Shown: positions 32,468 to 32,472 of the stretch, in pieces
Position numbering within the stretch: the first letter of the stretch is position 1
Layout of the letters: each line of letters begins with the position of its first letter
DNA from: Lentisphaeraceae bacterium
GTDB lineage: Bacteria; Verrucomicrobiota; Lentisphaeria; Lentisphaerales; Lentisphaeraceae
Length of the DNA: 32,472 nt
NCBI GenBank assembly: GCA_021232515.1
Contig: JAJPOQ010000086.1
Coordinates: forward strand, 1-32,472
Reading direction: 5' to 3'
Notes under the pieces: generated by a model
The model's database searches: none
What the model was told of the DNA's origin: nothing
Seen by the model: only the letters and a program-made list of their open reading frames with translations
Program-made: the position numbers and the translations under genes

Positions 32468-32472
32468 GCATT

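Overview
The window reads as a chromosomal segment of a moderately AT-rich Gram-negative bacterium, probably from the PVC superphylum and plausibly Lentisphaerota (Lentisphaera-like). That placement is inferred from gene content: a MoxR/Bat operon with a DUF4381-like member, a ThuA-like secreted protein, a secreted squalene-cyclase-repeat protein, a Trp-motif solenoid protein and an unusually long signal peptidase I. It was not tested by phylogeny. No IS elements, phage genes, CRISPR arrays or rRNA were seen; one tRNA gene lies at the right edge.

Layout. 1-2292 (+): a tight three-gene cassette of a RimK-type ATP-grasp glutamate ligase (5' end outside the window, with an extra C-terminal RCK_C/TrkA_C-like domain), an M14 AstE/aspartoacylase-like zinc carboxypeptidase and a RimB-type retropepsin-like protease. 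It looks like a writer/eraser set for C-terminal glutamylation or for a ligated small peptide. 2324-10960 (-): a complete, translationally coupled aerotolerance-type operon, moxR, DUF58, DUF4381-like, batA, a batB-batC fusion and a batD-batE fusion. In both fusions the second partner keeps what looks like its own signal peptide. 11227-12537 (+): bioA. 12586-15924 (-): ThuA-like protein, GT2-like glycosyltransferase and squalene-cyclase-repeat protein; a UUCG-loop terminator abuts the glycosyltransferase start codon, and a 13-bp inverted repeat overlaps the promoter of the repeat protein.

16007-23101 (-): a probable operon of lepA, lepB (signal peptidase I), a low-molecular-weight phosphatase, a Trp-repeat secreted protein and a stand-alone AICAR transformylase (PurH without its cyclohydrolase domain). 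23208-23567 (-): a small lipoprotein. 23694-25325 (+): tmk-holB. 25526-26155 (-): recO. 26266-29469 (-): the alpha ribosomal operon rpmJ-rpsM-rpsK-rpsD-rpoA-rplQ, ended by a strong terminator. rpmJ is only 38 codons and easily missed. 29904-31163 (+): lysA-like decarboxylase, divergent from the ribosomal operon across a gap of about 430 bp. 31181-32371 (-): an unrecognised protein and a DsbA-fold HCCA-isomerase-like protein, just downstream of tRNA-Asn.

The most distinctive content is the Bat operon with its two fusions and internal signal peptides, and the RimK-RCK_C/M14/RimB cassette. The rest is mainly housekeeping.
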